Assembly (NCBI GenBank): GCA_025928535.1 | Contig: JAICJJ010000122.1 | Span: 1-7,482 of the forward strand | Length of the DNA stretch: 7,482 nucleotides | Origin: Thermomicrobiales bacterium | Lineage (GTDB): Bacteria > Chloroflexota > Chloroflexia > Thermomicrobiales > UBA6265 | Reading direction: 5' to 3' | Shown here: positions 1-5,322 of the stretch, piece after piece | How positions within the stretch are numbered: the first letter of the stretch is position 1 | How the letters are laid out: every line of letters begins with the position of its first letter | Notes under the pieces: model-generated | What the model was told of the DNA's origin: nothing | Database searches by the model: none | What the model saw: the letters and a program-made list of their open reading frames with translations, nothing else | Translations under genes and position numbers: made by a program

Positions 1-1
1 C

Positions 2-100
2 GATCTTGAACGTGCCATTGTCGTTGTGCAGCACGAGCAAGAGCGTCTGCGGGCCGCGCGGCAAGGTCGTCGGATCGTTGACGGCGACCAGGGCGGCGAC
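2..100 (-). pseudogene. In-frame continuation of the NTF2-like gene beyond the amber codon (partial)
   Basis: Directly after the TAG at 101-103, in the same frame, 33 sense codons run out of the window. They read VAALVAVNDPTTLPRG, then PQTLLLVLHNDNGTFKI. The alternating hydrophobic strands and the GC-rich third positions match those upstream and suit the C-terminal sheet of an NTF2-like domain. A single C-to-T change from CAG (Gln) would create this stop. The choices are a recent nonsense mutation, a sequence error, or amber readthrough; the sequence alone cannot separate them. Confidence 0.6.
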
Positions 101-586
101 CTAGTTGTCGCCGAGATCGACCACATCAGACTCGTTCAGCAAGCGGAGCGATTGCTCGGCCGTGCGCGGCGTCGGGGTCTTGCCGAGCGACTCCTTGAAC
201 GTCGCCGCGGACTGCGGGTTGCTGGCCGACGCGCCGTAGACGAGAAAGATGCCGGTCGGCGTCAGATAGTTGGCGGCGCGGGCGTTGTCATTGGCGTTGA
301 GGCAGGACATGAAGGTGCGAATCGTGTCGGAGACGGACGACCGCGTCTTGGCGTCGGACGCTTCGCCGAGGGGGATGGTCAGTTTGTAGGTCGGGGCCGC
401 CGGCTTCGCCGTGGCGGCGGCGATCAGCGCGTCGGCGGCCATCGGGTCGCCCGTGCAATCTTGCGGCGACAGGACGCGCGCCGGCGCATTTTCGTCCGCC
501 GACGGCGTGGCGGTCTGGGCCGCGACCGAGCCGGTGAAGAGCAGCGCGGCCAGCGGGACCGCCGCGATGAGTCCAAATCGACGCAT
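101..586 (-). CDS. Secreted NTF2/SnoaL-like protein, ended early by an amber codon
   Basis: The start is ATG at 584-586, with GGAGGG about 7 nt upstream. Residues 1-23 form a Sec signal peptide: MRR, a hydrophobic core, and an SVAA/QT cleavage site with no lipobox cysteine. The mature part has two cysteines (C44, C95) that could form a disulfide once exported. Around residues 85-120, a helix-like DTIRTFMSCLNANDNARAANYL followed by a strand-like TGIFLVYG segment looks like the start of an NTF2/SnoaL-type cone fold. The function is unknown; such proteins often bind small ligands or act as scaffolds. The frame stops at TAG (101-103) after residue 161, but the same frame stays open and protein-like to the window edge, so this is probably the front of a longer, interrupted gene. 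The family call is by pattern only. It lies 90 bp downstream of the kinase-like gene on the same strand. Confidence 0.75.
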   Translation of the reverse strand: MRRFGLIAAVPLAALLFTGSVAAQTATPSADENAPARVLSPQDCTGDPMAADALIAAATAKPAAPTYKLTIPLGEASDAKTRSSVSDTIRTFMSCLNANDNARAANYLTPTGIFLVYGASASNPQSAATFKESLGKTPTPRTAEQSLRLLNESDVVDLGDN

Positions 587-593
587 ACCGATT

Positions 594-599
594 CCCTCC
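594..599 (-). promoter_or_regulatory. Shine-Dalgarno site of the NTF2-like gene
   Basis: On the minus strand a GGAGGG run lies about 7 nt before the ATG at 584-586. It fixes that start; no competing start sits nearby. Confidence 0.6.
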
Positions 600-619
600 G
601 AACGAGACCTGTGCGACGA

Positions 620-638
620 GCGCGGCGTGATGCCGCGC
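620..638 (-). other. Hairpin in the leader of the NTF2-like gene
   Basis: GCGCGGC (620-626) pairs perfectly with GCCGCGC (632-638) around a 5-nt loop. It lies between the kinase-like gene and the ribosome site of the NTF2-like gene. It has no T-run, so it could be a leader structure or a weak terminator. Confidence 0.35.
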
Positions 639-642
639 CCGG

Positions 643-672
643 ATACTACTCGTTCGCTTGCTGGCTTGGCCA
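643..672 (-). promoter_or_regulatory. Weak candidate sigma-70 promoter for the NTF2-like gene
   Basis: Read on the minus strand, TGGCCA (667-672; 4 of 6 matches to TTGACA) is followed after 18 nt by TAGTAT (643-648; 4 of 6 to TATAAT). This AT-richer patch is the only plausible promoter in the 90-bp gap. The -35 part overlaps a small hairpin, GCTGGC/GCCAGC (660-674), just past the stop of the upstream gene. Chance matches of this quality are common. Confidence 0.22.
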
Positions 673-676
673 GCCG

Positions 677-1474
677 TCACCGCTCGTTCGGCGTCAGCGG
701 CAGGCGCATGATGACGCGCGATCCGGCGTCCGGATTGCCTTCGACCGCGAATGAGCCATGGAGCAATTCGACGAGCCGGGCGGCGGCGGCGATGTCCAGC
801 GCGGGGGCGCCCCAGGGGAGCGCCTCGGCGGGGCGGCGCGCCGGGCGTCTCGTCGCCGGCTCCGCATCCGGTTCGGCGCCGATGGTCACCTCGCAATCCG
901 CGCCGTCCCGCACGATCGCGATCGTGAGCGGCCGATTCGGCGAGAGGCGCAAGAGATCGCGCACGATCGCGACGCAGGCGTCGAGCAGGCGCATCGGATC
1001 GACATCGGCGCAGATCGGTCCTTCGGCATGGCTGAGCGTGATCCGGTCGTCGGCTAGCGCGGTCGACGCCAGGACGCGGCGGCGCGCTTCCGCCGCGAGC
1101 GCGACCATGTCGGTCGACTCGATCGCCAATTCGACGCGTCCACATTCGAGGCGCGTCAATTCGATGACGTCGTCGATCGCGTGCGCGAGCCGTTTGGCGC
1201 TCGTCTGCAATTGACGAATGTCTTCCCGTTGTTGCGACGTCAGTTGCTGGCTCCGGTCTTCGAGGAGGAGGTGCGCGTAGCCGAGAATCGCGTTCATCGG
1301 GGTGCGCAGTTCCTGACTCATGGCGGTGATCAGCAGCGAGCGGCGGCTGGCGGCGTCGGCGGAGGCGGCGAGCGGACGCAAGCCGAGATCGTCCGGGGAC
1401 GGCGCGAAAAAGGCCGCCGCGGCCACGGCGTCGCGTCGCCGCGCTGGCGTCGTTCGGCGGCTCCGTCTGCTCAC
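677..1474 (-). CDS. Degenerate histidine-kinase-like protein (probable pseudokinase)
   Basis: The protein is about 265 residues. The longest frame opens at TTG 1496-1498 just after a stop. The GTG at 1472-1474 has a GAGGG 8 nt upstream and is preferred; residue numbers below count from the TTG. There is no transmembrane segment and no recognisable sensor domain. After a low-complexity Ala/Arg N-terminus, residues 57-125 resemble a HisKA dimerisation helix pair (ITAMSQELRTPMNAILGYAHLL). The phosphoacceptor histidine is replaced by Q62, codon CAG at 1313-1315. Residues 160-270 follow an HATPase_c layout up to a final strand, SRVIMRLPL. However, the N-box position reads CVAIVRDLLRLS with no Asn, no DxGxG D-box is visible, and the G-box position reads WGAPALDIAAAARLVEL without GxGxG. 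Autophosphorylation is therefore not expected. It may act as a scaffold or a regulator of a partner kinase. No response regulator gene lies beside it. The open frame and intact fold-forming segments argue against random decay. Confidence 0.8.
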   Translation of the reverse strand: MSRRSRRTTPARRRDAVAAAAFFAPSPDDLGLRPLAASADAASRRSLLITAMSQELRTPMNAILGYAHLLLEDRSQQLTSQQREDIRQLQTSAKRLAHAIDDVIELTRLECGRVELAIESTDMVALAAEARRRVLASTALADDRITLSHAEGPICADVDPMRLLDACVAIVRDLLRLSPNRPLTIAIVRDGADCEVTIGAEPDAEPATRRPARRPAEALPWGAPALDIAAAARLVELLHGSFAVEGNPDAGSRVIMRLPLTPNER

Positions 1475-1613
1475 CCGGTGCACCCTCGATCCGGCCAACG
1501 GGACCGTTCCACTTCACGCGGCGGGCGCGTCGGCGCCCGCATCGATTCATCGCATGCCCATCTCAACCTACGGTGGAATCATGAGCGGAACGTGGGAAAT
1601 GCGGTCCGCTTCG

Positions 1614-1629
1614 ATGAAAAAATGGTGAA
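1614..1629 (-). promoter_or_regulatory. Two-unit 11-bp direct-repeat site (PHO-box-like)
   Basis: On the minus strand, two TTCAC/TTCAT units sit 11 bp apart (plus-strand ATGAA at 1614, GTGAA at 1625). The 15-mer TGAAAAAATGGTGAA (1615-1629) recurs exactly at 1934-1948. It lies about 140 bp upstream of the start of the kinase-like gene. OmpR/PhoB-type regulators are known to bind 11-bp direct repeats; assignment to one is inference. Confidence 0.4.
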
Positions 1630-1831
1630 AGCGCAACGTGGACCGTGAACTCGGGCCCGCGCCGGTTCGGCGACCGGAAAATACATCGAATCGTCCAACG
1701 GGTCGCCCGGTTTCGATCCGATCGTCATTTGCGGCGCCGAAAGGGGGGAAGGGTGGGAACTCCCGATCGATCGCGATTGGTGGCGGCCGCTTCTCCGGGG
1801 GGGTGGATCCGCGGCGTGAAATCGGACCGAT

Positions 1832-1864
1832 CGGGAGCGCCTCCCGTGGAGCCTGGAAGCTCCA
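1832..1864. other. Two adjacent hairpins
   Basis: CGGGAG-CGC-CTCCCG (1832-1846) has a 6-bp stem. It is followed with no gap by TGGAGC-CTGGAA-GCTCCA (1847-1864), also with a 6-bp stem. The second overlaps an alternative CTGGA-AGC-TCCAG pairing, so two mutually exclusive folds are possible. No known riboswitch class was recognised. Confidence 0.35.
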
Positions 1865-1921
1865 GTGGCATCATCATCTCCCGTCGGCTTGAAATCTGCA
1901 TGAATGCACGTCCATGGTGTC

Positions 1922-1948
1922 GTGAAAAAATCGTGAAAAAATGGTGAA
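1922..1948 (-). promoter_or_regulatory. Three-unit 11-bp direct-repeat site (PHO-box-like)
   Basis: GTGAA occurs at 1922, 1933 and 1944, exactly 11 bp apart, within a tandem CGTGAAAAAAT duplication (1921-1931, 1932-1942). Read on the minus strand it is GTTCACC-ATTT-TTTCACG-ATTT-TTTCACG. This closely resembles the actinobacterial PhoP box (GTTCACC direct-repeat units of 11 nt). It is 160 bp upstream of the LPXTG gene and about 450 bp from the kinase-like gene. The regulator itself is not in the window. Confidence 0.5.
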
Positions 1949-2045
1949 CCGCCCTCGGTCCGGGCCGATCGCCGCTTGCGTGGCCTGCCAGACGGGAGGA
2001 ATCGACAGTGGGCATCATTCTTGCTTCGGCCACATCGCTTGCGCT

Positions 2046-2062
2046 CTCCCGTTGAGCGGGAG
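2046..2062 (+). other. Hairpin in the leader of the LPXTG gene
   Basis: CTCCCG (2046-2051) pairs with CGGGAG (2057-2062) around TTGAG. It lies 46 nt before the ATG, so it is probably transcribed. It has no poly-T and could be a leader structure or half of an operator. Confidence 0.3.
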
Positions 2063-2096
2063 CGACAGATGCCAGCGTCCCGTAGCGCCTGGAATC

Positions 2097-2101
2097 GGAG
2101 G
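2097..2101 (+). promoter_or_regulatory. Shine-Dalgarno site fixing the start of the LPXTG gene
   Basis: GGAGG lies 7 nt before the ATG at 2109. The frame is open back to 1941, but nothing upstream has a comparable ribosome site or protein-like composition. Confidence 0.65.
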
Positions 2102-2108
2102 CTCAGCG

Positions 2109-2804
2109 ATGAACAGCCCGGAACGAGCGTCTCCCGGTCAGTTCGTAGCGATGACGCGCGGCGGCATGACGCGCCGCGCCCTGCTTGTCGGCGCGGCCGG
2201 GGCGGCGGCCCTCGGCGCGTCGTCCCTGATGGAGCGGTCGGCAACGGCCCAGACCACCGTCGGCGCCGGGATGGCGCGCGCGGCCGGCGCCGCCGCCTCG
2301 GCCGAAGCTGTGGTGCAGCAGCGCTTGGCGGCGGCGATGGGAGCGGCCGGATCGGCGAGCACGAACCAGGGCGTGTCGATCGCGCAAGGCGCGGCGGCGA
2401 ACGCGATGGCGAATGCGCATGGCGTGGCGGAAACCAATGGCGCGGTCGCGAGCGCGGCAGCCGCGAGCGGCGTCGGCGCGGCGACGAAAGGCGCGGTCGC
2501 CGAGGCGGTCGTGGTCTTGCCGACGCAACCGAAGCGCCCGATGCAGCCAGCGGCTCAGATGCGGATGCCGAAACCGCCGGCGATGATGCGGATGGCGGCC
2601 CCGCGCGCGGTTGGCGGCGGGGGCGGCGGCAACCGCCGCATGCGGGCGGTCGGCGGCGCGGCGCCGGCGAAACTGCCGCGCACCGGCGTCGGCGTGAGCG
2701 GGTTCAACGGCGTGTCGACCTTGCTCGGCGTCGGCGCGGTGGTCGCGGCCGGGGTCGCCTGGGCGAGCGGGCGCGCCGGTCTGGCCAAAGAACCGGCCGA
2801 GTAA
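2109..2804 (+). CDS. Twin-arginine-exported Ala/Gly-rich repeat protein with LPRTG sorting signal
   Basis: This 231-residue protein is predicted to be exported and anchored at the cell surface. In order: residues 20-47 are a Tat-type signal (MTRRALLVGAAGAAALG) with an ATA/Q cleavage site after residue 47. Residues 48-87 are Ala-rich. Residues 88-135 hold three imperfect 16-17-residue repeats starting at G88, G105 and G121, of pattern GV-x(3-5)-GA[AV]A-x-A. Residues 140-188 are a basic, Pro/Met-rich linker with a six-Gly run. LPRTG is at 189-193, then a hydrophobic segment (about 203-219) and a short tail with R222 and K227. LPxTG, hydrophobic stretch and charged tail form the classic sortase-substrate layout. 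No enzymatic motif is seen; a structural or adhesive role is inferred. No sortase gene is in the window. ATGs at codons 15 and 20 are alternative starts that keep the signal peptide. The gene is divergent from the kinase-like gene and convergent with the dehydrogenase gene. Confidence 0.85.
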   Translation: MNSPERASPGQFVAMTRGGMTRRALLVGAAGAAALGASSLMERSATAQTTVGAGMARAAGAAASAEAVVQQRLAAAMGAAGSASTNQGVSIAQGAAANAMANAHGVAETNGAVASAAAASGVGAATKGAVAEAVVVLPTQPKRPMQPAAQMRMPKPPAMMRMAAPRAVGGGGGGNRRMRAVGGAAPAKLPRTGVGVSGFNGVSTLLGVGAVVAAGVAWASGRAGLAKEPAE

Positions 2805-2829
2805 CGACCCGTTTGCCAGACCATCTTCG

Positions 2830-2861
2830 CGGACCGGGCGGAGCGATGTCCGCCCGGTCCG
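2830..2861. terminator. Shared hairpin between convergent genes
   Basis: A 13-bp perfect GC-rich stem (arms 2830-2842 and 2849-2861) encloses the 6-nt loop GCGATG. It fills the gap between the stop of the LPXTG gene (2802-2804) and the stop of the dehydrogenase gene (2863-2865). It can form in both transcripts. Neither strand has a T-run, so it may act as a barrier or stabilising structure rather than a textbook intrinsic terminator. Confidence 0.7.
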
Positions 2862-2862
2862 G

Positions 2863-3927
2863 TCAATAGCCCCGGCGTTTGTCGAGTTGCGGCGCCAACT
2901 CGTCGAACCGGCCGGCGAGGAAATGCTCCAGATTCGCGATGAATCGCTCGACCAGTTTGCCGTTTTCGCTGTCGGCGGTGCTGGCGGAATGGGGCGAGAT
3001 CAGCACGTTCGGCATGTCCCACAACGGCGAATCGGCCGGCAACGGCTCGACCCGAGCGACATCGAGCGCCGCGAAGCCGACTTGGCCGGAGCGGAGCGCC
3101 GCGATCAGGGCGTCTTCGTCGAGCACCGAGCCGCGCGCGATGTTGATGAGGACGGCGCCCGGTTTGAGCGCCGCCAATTCGCCGGCGCCAATCAGATCGG
3201 TCGTTTCCGGCGTCTGCGGCGTCGCCAGCACCAGGCAATCGGCTTCCGCGAGCATGGCCGGCAGTTCGTCACGGCCGAAGAGCCGATCGAGGCCCAGTTC
3301 GGCGGCGCGTTCCGGATCGTGCCGCCGCGCCGTTGCCCAGACGCGCATGCCGAACGCGCGGGCGATGCGCGCGACTTCGCGCCCGATCCGACCAGGTCCG
3401 ACGATCGCCATCGTCTTGCCCCGCAATTCCGTGGCGCAAAAGCGTTCCCAGCGGTGCGCGCGCTGATCGGCGAGCATGCCAGGCAACTGCTTGGTCCAGT
3501 AGAGCAGGGCGGCGAAGACGAATTCGGCCAGCGGCTGGGCGTGGATGCCGCTGGCGGTGGTGACGATCACCTCTGAATCGGCGAGGCCGAGCCGTTGCAC
3601 CGTCGGCCCGACGCCGGCCGACGTCGTCTGAATCCAGCGGACATTGGGCGCGATTTCGAGGAGACCGGCCGGTTCGCCGTGCGGCAGATCCCAGAGGATG
3701 TCGGCGTCGCGCAACATCGCCCGCCATTCGGCCTGCTGGGACGGCGAGCGGCGCCAGGCGGGATCGCCATGGTCGGCGACATACCGCGGCGACGGCAGCA
3801 AATCGGGCCGGCTGCGAATGTCGGCCCGCCCCCGCGCGGCGGCGACGATGCGCGCGACGAGTTCCATTTCGAGCGGCGACGCGATTGCCACGATGGGACG
3901 GATAGTCGCTGATTCCTGCTCGGGCAC
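2863..3927 (-). CDS. D-2-hydroxyacid dehydrogenase (NAD(P)-dependent)
   Basis: The enzyme is predicted to interconvert a D-2-hydroxy acid and its 2-oxo acid in the cytoplasm with NAD(P)H. Counting from the GTG at 3925-3927 it has 354 residues. A substrate-binding half (about 10-125 and the C-terminus) flanks a Rossmann domain with GPGRIG at 177-182. The catalytic triad of the family is visible: R265 in NIARGSVLDEDAL, E294 in ARVEPLP, and H313 in LISPHSAS. Start choice: AAGGAG at 3934-3939 directly abuts the ATG at 3931-3933 (no spacing) but lies 6 nt before the GTG, so GTG is preferred. The frame is open up to 4065 through a palindromic intergenic element, which should not be counted as protein. 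After the glycine motif, ATARRHD has no acidic residue at the usual NAD-specificity spot and has arginines, so NADP use is possible. The substrate cannot be told from sequence. Confidence 0.92.
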   Translation of the reverse strand: MPEQESATIRPIVAIASPLEMELVARIVAAARGRADIRSRPDLLPSPRYVADHGDPAWRRSPSQQAEWRAMLRDADILWDLPHGEPAGLLEIAPNVRWIQTTSAGVGPTVQRLGLADSEVIVTTASGIHAQPLAEFVFAALLYWTKQLPGMLADQRAHRWERFCATELRGKTMAIVGPGRIGREVARIARAFGMRVWATARRHDPERAAELGLDRLFGRDELPAMLAEADCLVLATPQTPETTDLIGAGELAALKPGAVLINIARGSVLDEDALIAALRSGQVGFAALDVARVEPLPADSPLWDMPNVLISPHSASTADSENGKLVERFIANLEHFLAGRFDELAPQLDKRRGY

Positions 3928-3933
3928 GATCAT

Positions 3934-3939
3934 CTCCTT
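3934..3939 (-). promoter_or_regulatory. Shine-Dalgarno site deciding a GTG start
   Basis: AAGGAG on the minus strand has zero spacing to the in-frame ATG (3931-3933) and a 6-nt spacing to the in-frame GTG (3925-3927). The geometry favours GTG as the true start of the dehydrogenase. Confidence 0.55.
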
Positions 3940-3944
3940 GGCGC

Positions 3945-4053
3945 CCCTCACCTCCCGCCCCCTCGCCCATCGCAATGGGCGAGGGGAGACGAACGTTTCC
4001 CCTCGCCTGCCACAGCGGGCGGGGCGCCCTCCGGGCCGCGGGTAGGGGGGAGG
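3945..4053. repeat. Palindromic intergenic element (REP/MITE-like)
   Basis: This fills the gap between the amidohydrolase stop and the dehydrogenase ribosome site. Its core is a perfect 12-bp inverted repeat, CCCCTCGCCCAT (3959-3970) and ATGGGCGAGGGG (3975-3986), with loop CGCA. The outer parts are also complementary: C-rich CCCTCACCTCCCGCCC near 3945-3960 and G-rich GGGTAGGGGGGAGGG near 4039-4053. A further CCCCTCGCC half-repeat sits at about 3999-4007. C/G-rich palindromes of this type are often dispersed in multiple copies in bacterial genomes. It could also terminate upstream transcripts. Copy number cannot be seen from one window. Confidence 0.55.
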
Positions 4054-4061
4054 GAACTCCG

Positions 4062-5285
4062 TCAATATGCCAGCCGGCGTAGCGCGCGGGTCAGCACGTC
4101 GATGCCGGCGGCGGCGGCGGCGGGGTCGGTGTATTCCAGCGGCGAATGGCTGACGCCGCCCTGGCTCGGCACGAACAACATCGCGATCGGACAGACAGCG
4201 GCGAATTGCATCGCGTCGTGCACCGCGCCGCTCGTCATCGGCAATGTCGCGACGCCGGCATCCGCGGCGGCGGCGGCAAGGGCCGCGACGAGTTCGGGGT
4301 CGCTGGCGACCGGAGGACGATCGCTGTCGGTCCGGACGTGGAGATCGAGATCGCGCCGCCGCGCGACTTCGCTCCAGAGTCCTTCATGTCGTTCGAGCAG
4401 GAGGGCGAGGGCGTCGGGATCGGGATGACGGGCATCGATGGTGAAGGCGACCCGCTCCGGCACCACCGCGCGTCCGTTGGGCTCGACCACCATCCGCCCG
4501 ACGGTCGTCACGGCCGGGCGGCCCATCCGCTGCGCGGTGGCGATGACGCCGGAGATGATCTCGGCCGCCCCGGCCATCGGATCGCGTCGCAGGTCCATCG
4601 GCGTCGTGCCGGCGTGGTTCGCCTGACCGCGCAATTCGAGCCAGTATTGCCGGTAGCCGGTGATCCGCTCGACGATGCCGACCGGAACGCCGGCCGCATC
4701 GAGGAGCGGGCCCTGCTCGATGTGCAGTTCGATGAAGGCTCCGATGTCGTCGCGCCGCGCTTCGGGCAGGCGCGCGGCGTCGAGGCCGACATCGTGCATC
4801 ACCTCGGCCATCGTCGGGCCGTCGATGGCGCGCATCCGTTCCGCTTCGCCGGGCGCGATGGCGCCGGTGATGGCGCGGCTGCCCCAGAAATTGGTGCGGG
4901 CGAAGCGCGAGGCTTCTTCTTCGGCGAGCGACACGGCCGCGAGCGTGCGGCGCGGCCGGCCGTCTTGTTCGCGTAGGGCGCGCAAGGCGAGCGCGCCGGC
5001 GACGACCCCGAGCGCGCCGTCGAAGCGCCCCCCCGGCTTCTGGCTGTCGATGTGCGAGCCGGTGACGATCGCCGTGCCCGGCTCGCTCCCGTCGAGGAAT
5101 CCCCAGACGTTGCCGGCGGCGTCGCGTTCGACGCGCAAGCCGGCGTCGGCGAACCAATCCGCGACCTGATCCTGCGCGGCGACCCATTCCGGACTGTAGA
5201 CGAGACGGCTGACGCCGCTTTCCCCGACCGCGCCGTGGTGGGCGAGTTCGGTCAGCATCGCTTCGACCAGATGTGCGTCGACCAT
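4062..5285 (-). CDS. M20-family Zn amidohydrolase (N-carbamoyl-L-amino acid hydrolase / allantoate amidohydrolase type)
   Basis: The protein has 407 residues, the usual family length. It is predicted to be a dinuclear-metal cytoplasmic enzyme hydrolysing a carbamoyl, ureido or amidine bond, as in hydantoin or purine degradation. Metal-site motifs are intact: GSHIDSQKPGGRFDGALGV with H78 and bridging D89; AEEEASRF with the catalytic and ligand Glu at about 122-124; ELHIEQGPLLD with H188; and GGVSHSPLEYTD with H380. The inserted dimerisation domain carries GQANHAGTTPMDLRRDPMAG (221-240). SGAVHDAMQ (352-360) is a family motif for substrate binding. The start is ATG 5283-5285. A GGAGG lies upstream, but the spacing is long, about 13 nt. 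The frame is open to 5654, but that part is the shadow of the HIT gene. Substrate choice among carbamoyl amino acid, ureidopropionate and allantoate is not resolved. Confidence 0.93.
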   Translation of the reverse strand: MVDAHLVEAMLTELAHHGAVGESGVSRLVYSPEWVAAQDQVADWFADAGLRVERDAAGNVWGFLDGSEPGTAIVTGSHIDSQKPGGRFDGALGVVAGALALRALREQDGRPRRTLAAVSLAEEEASRFARTNFWGSRAITGAIAPGEAERMRAIDGPTMAEVMHDVGLDAARLPEARRDDIGAFIELHIEQGPLLDAAGVPVGIVERITGYRQYWLELRGQANHAGTTPMDLRRDPMAGAAEIISGVIATAQRMGRPAVTTVGRMVVEPNGRAVVPERVAFTIDARHPDPDALALLLERHEGLWSEVARRRDLDLHVRTDSDRPPVASDPELVAALAAAAADAGVATLPMTSGAVHDAMQFAAVCPIAMLFVPSQGGVSHSPLEYTDPAAAAAGIDVLTRALRRLAY

Positions 5286-5322
5286 TGGCGGTTCGGGACC
5301 TCCGTCGCGAGGCGGGTCAGCG

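Larger units (their letters stand above)
1551..2108. other. Divergent intergenic region between the kinase-like gene and the LPXTG gene
   Basis: About 560 bp (630 bp counted from the GTG start of the kinase-like gene) hold no convincing gene. Short frames on both strands are Arg- or Pro-rich, with no good start or family resemblance. The region is locally AT-richer at 1611-1630 and 1890-1950. It holds two PHO-box-like repeat sites, a TGCAT-GA-ATGCA inverted repeat at 1897-1908, and hairpins at 1832-1846, 1847-1864 and 2046-2062. Both promoters probably lie here, but no confident -35/-10 pair is visible. Confidence 0.6.

Noticed and set aside
288..1550. A 420-codon minus-strand frame across the kinase-like and NTF2-like genes
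   Set aside because: Its translation is Arg-rich and repeats the real genes out of frame. It contains no domain. A frameshift joining it to the kinase-like gene was considered, but its N-terminal part shows no kinase or sensor motif.
1725..1874. A 48-50-codon minus-strand frame starting at a run of ATGs after CGGGAG, downstream of the three-unit repeat site
   Set aside because: It is Pro/Arg-rich with no family resemblance, overlaps both hairpins, and its codon use does not differ from random frames in this GC content. It is kept only as a remote possibility for a small peptide.
1921..1948. The 11-bp repeats read as a CRISPR array or origin iterons
   Set aside because: There are only two or three short units with no spacer-repeat structure, no DnaA boxes and no replication or cas gene nearby. 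Spacing and sequence fit regulator direct repeats better.
1941..2108. An N-terminal extension of the LPXTG protein back to 1941
   Set aside because: It lacks a ribosome site, would put about 56 non-signal residues before the Tat motif, and overlaps the repeat site and leader hairpin. ATG 2109 has GGAGG at 7 nt.
2109..2804. The LPXTG gene as a frame artefact of low-complexity GC-rich DNA
   Set aside because: An ordered signal peptide, cleavage site, repeats, linker, LPRTG, membrane segment and basic tail together with a good ribosome site would not arise by chance; the overlapping frames are Arg-rich.
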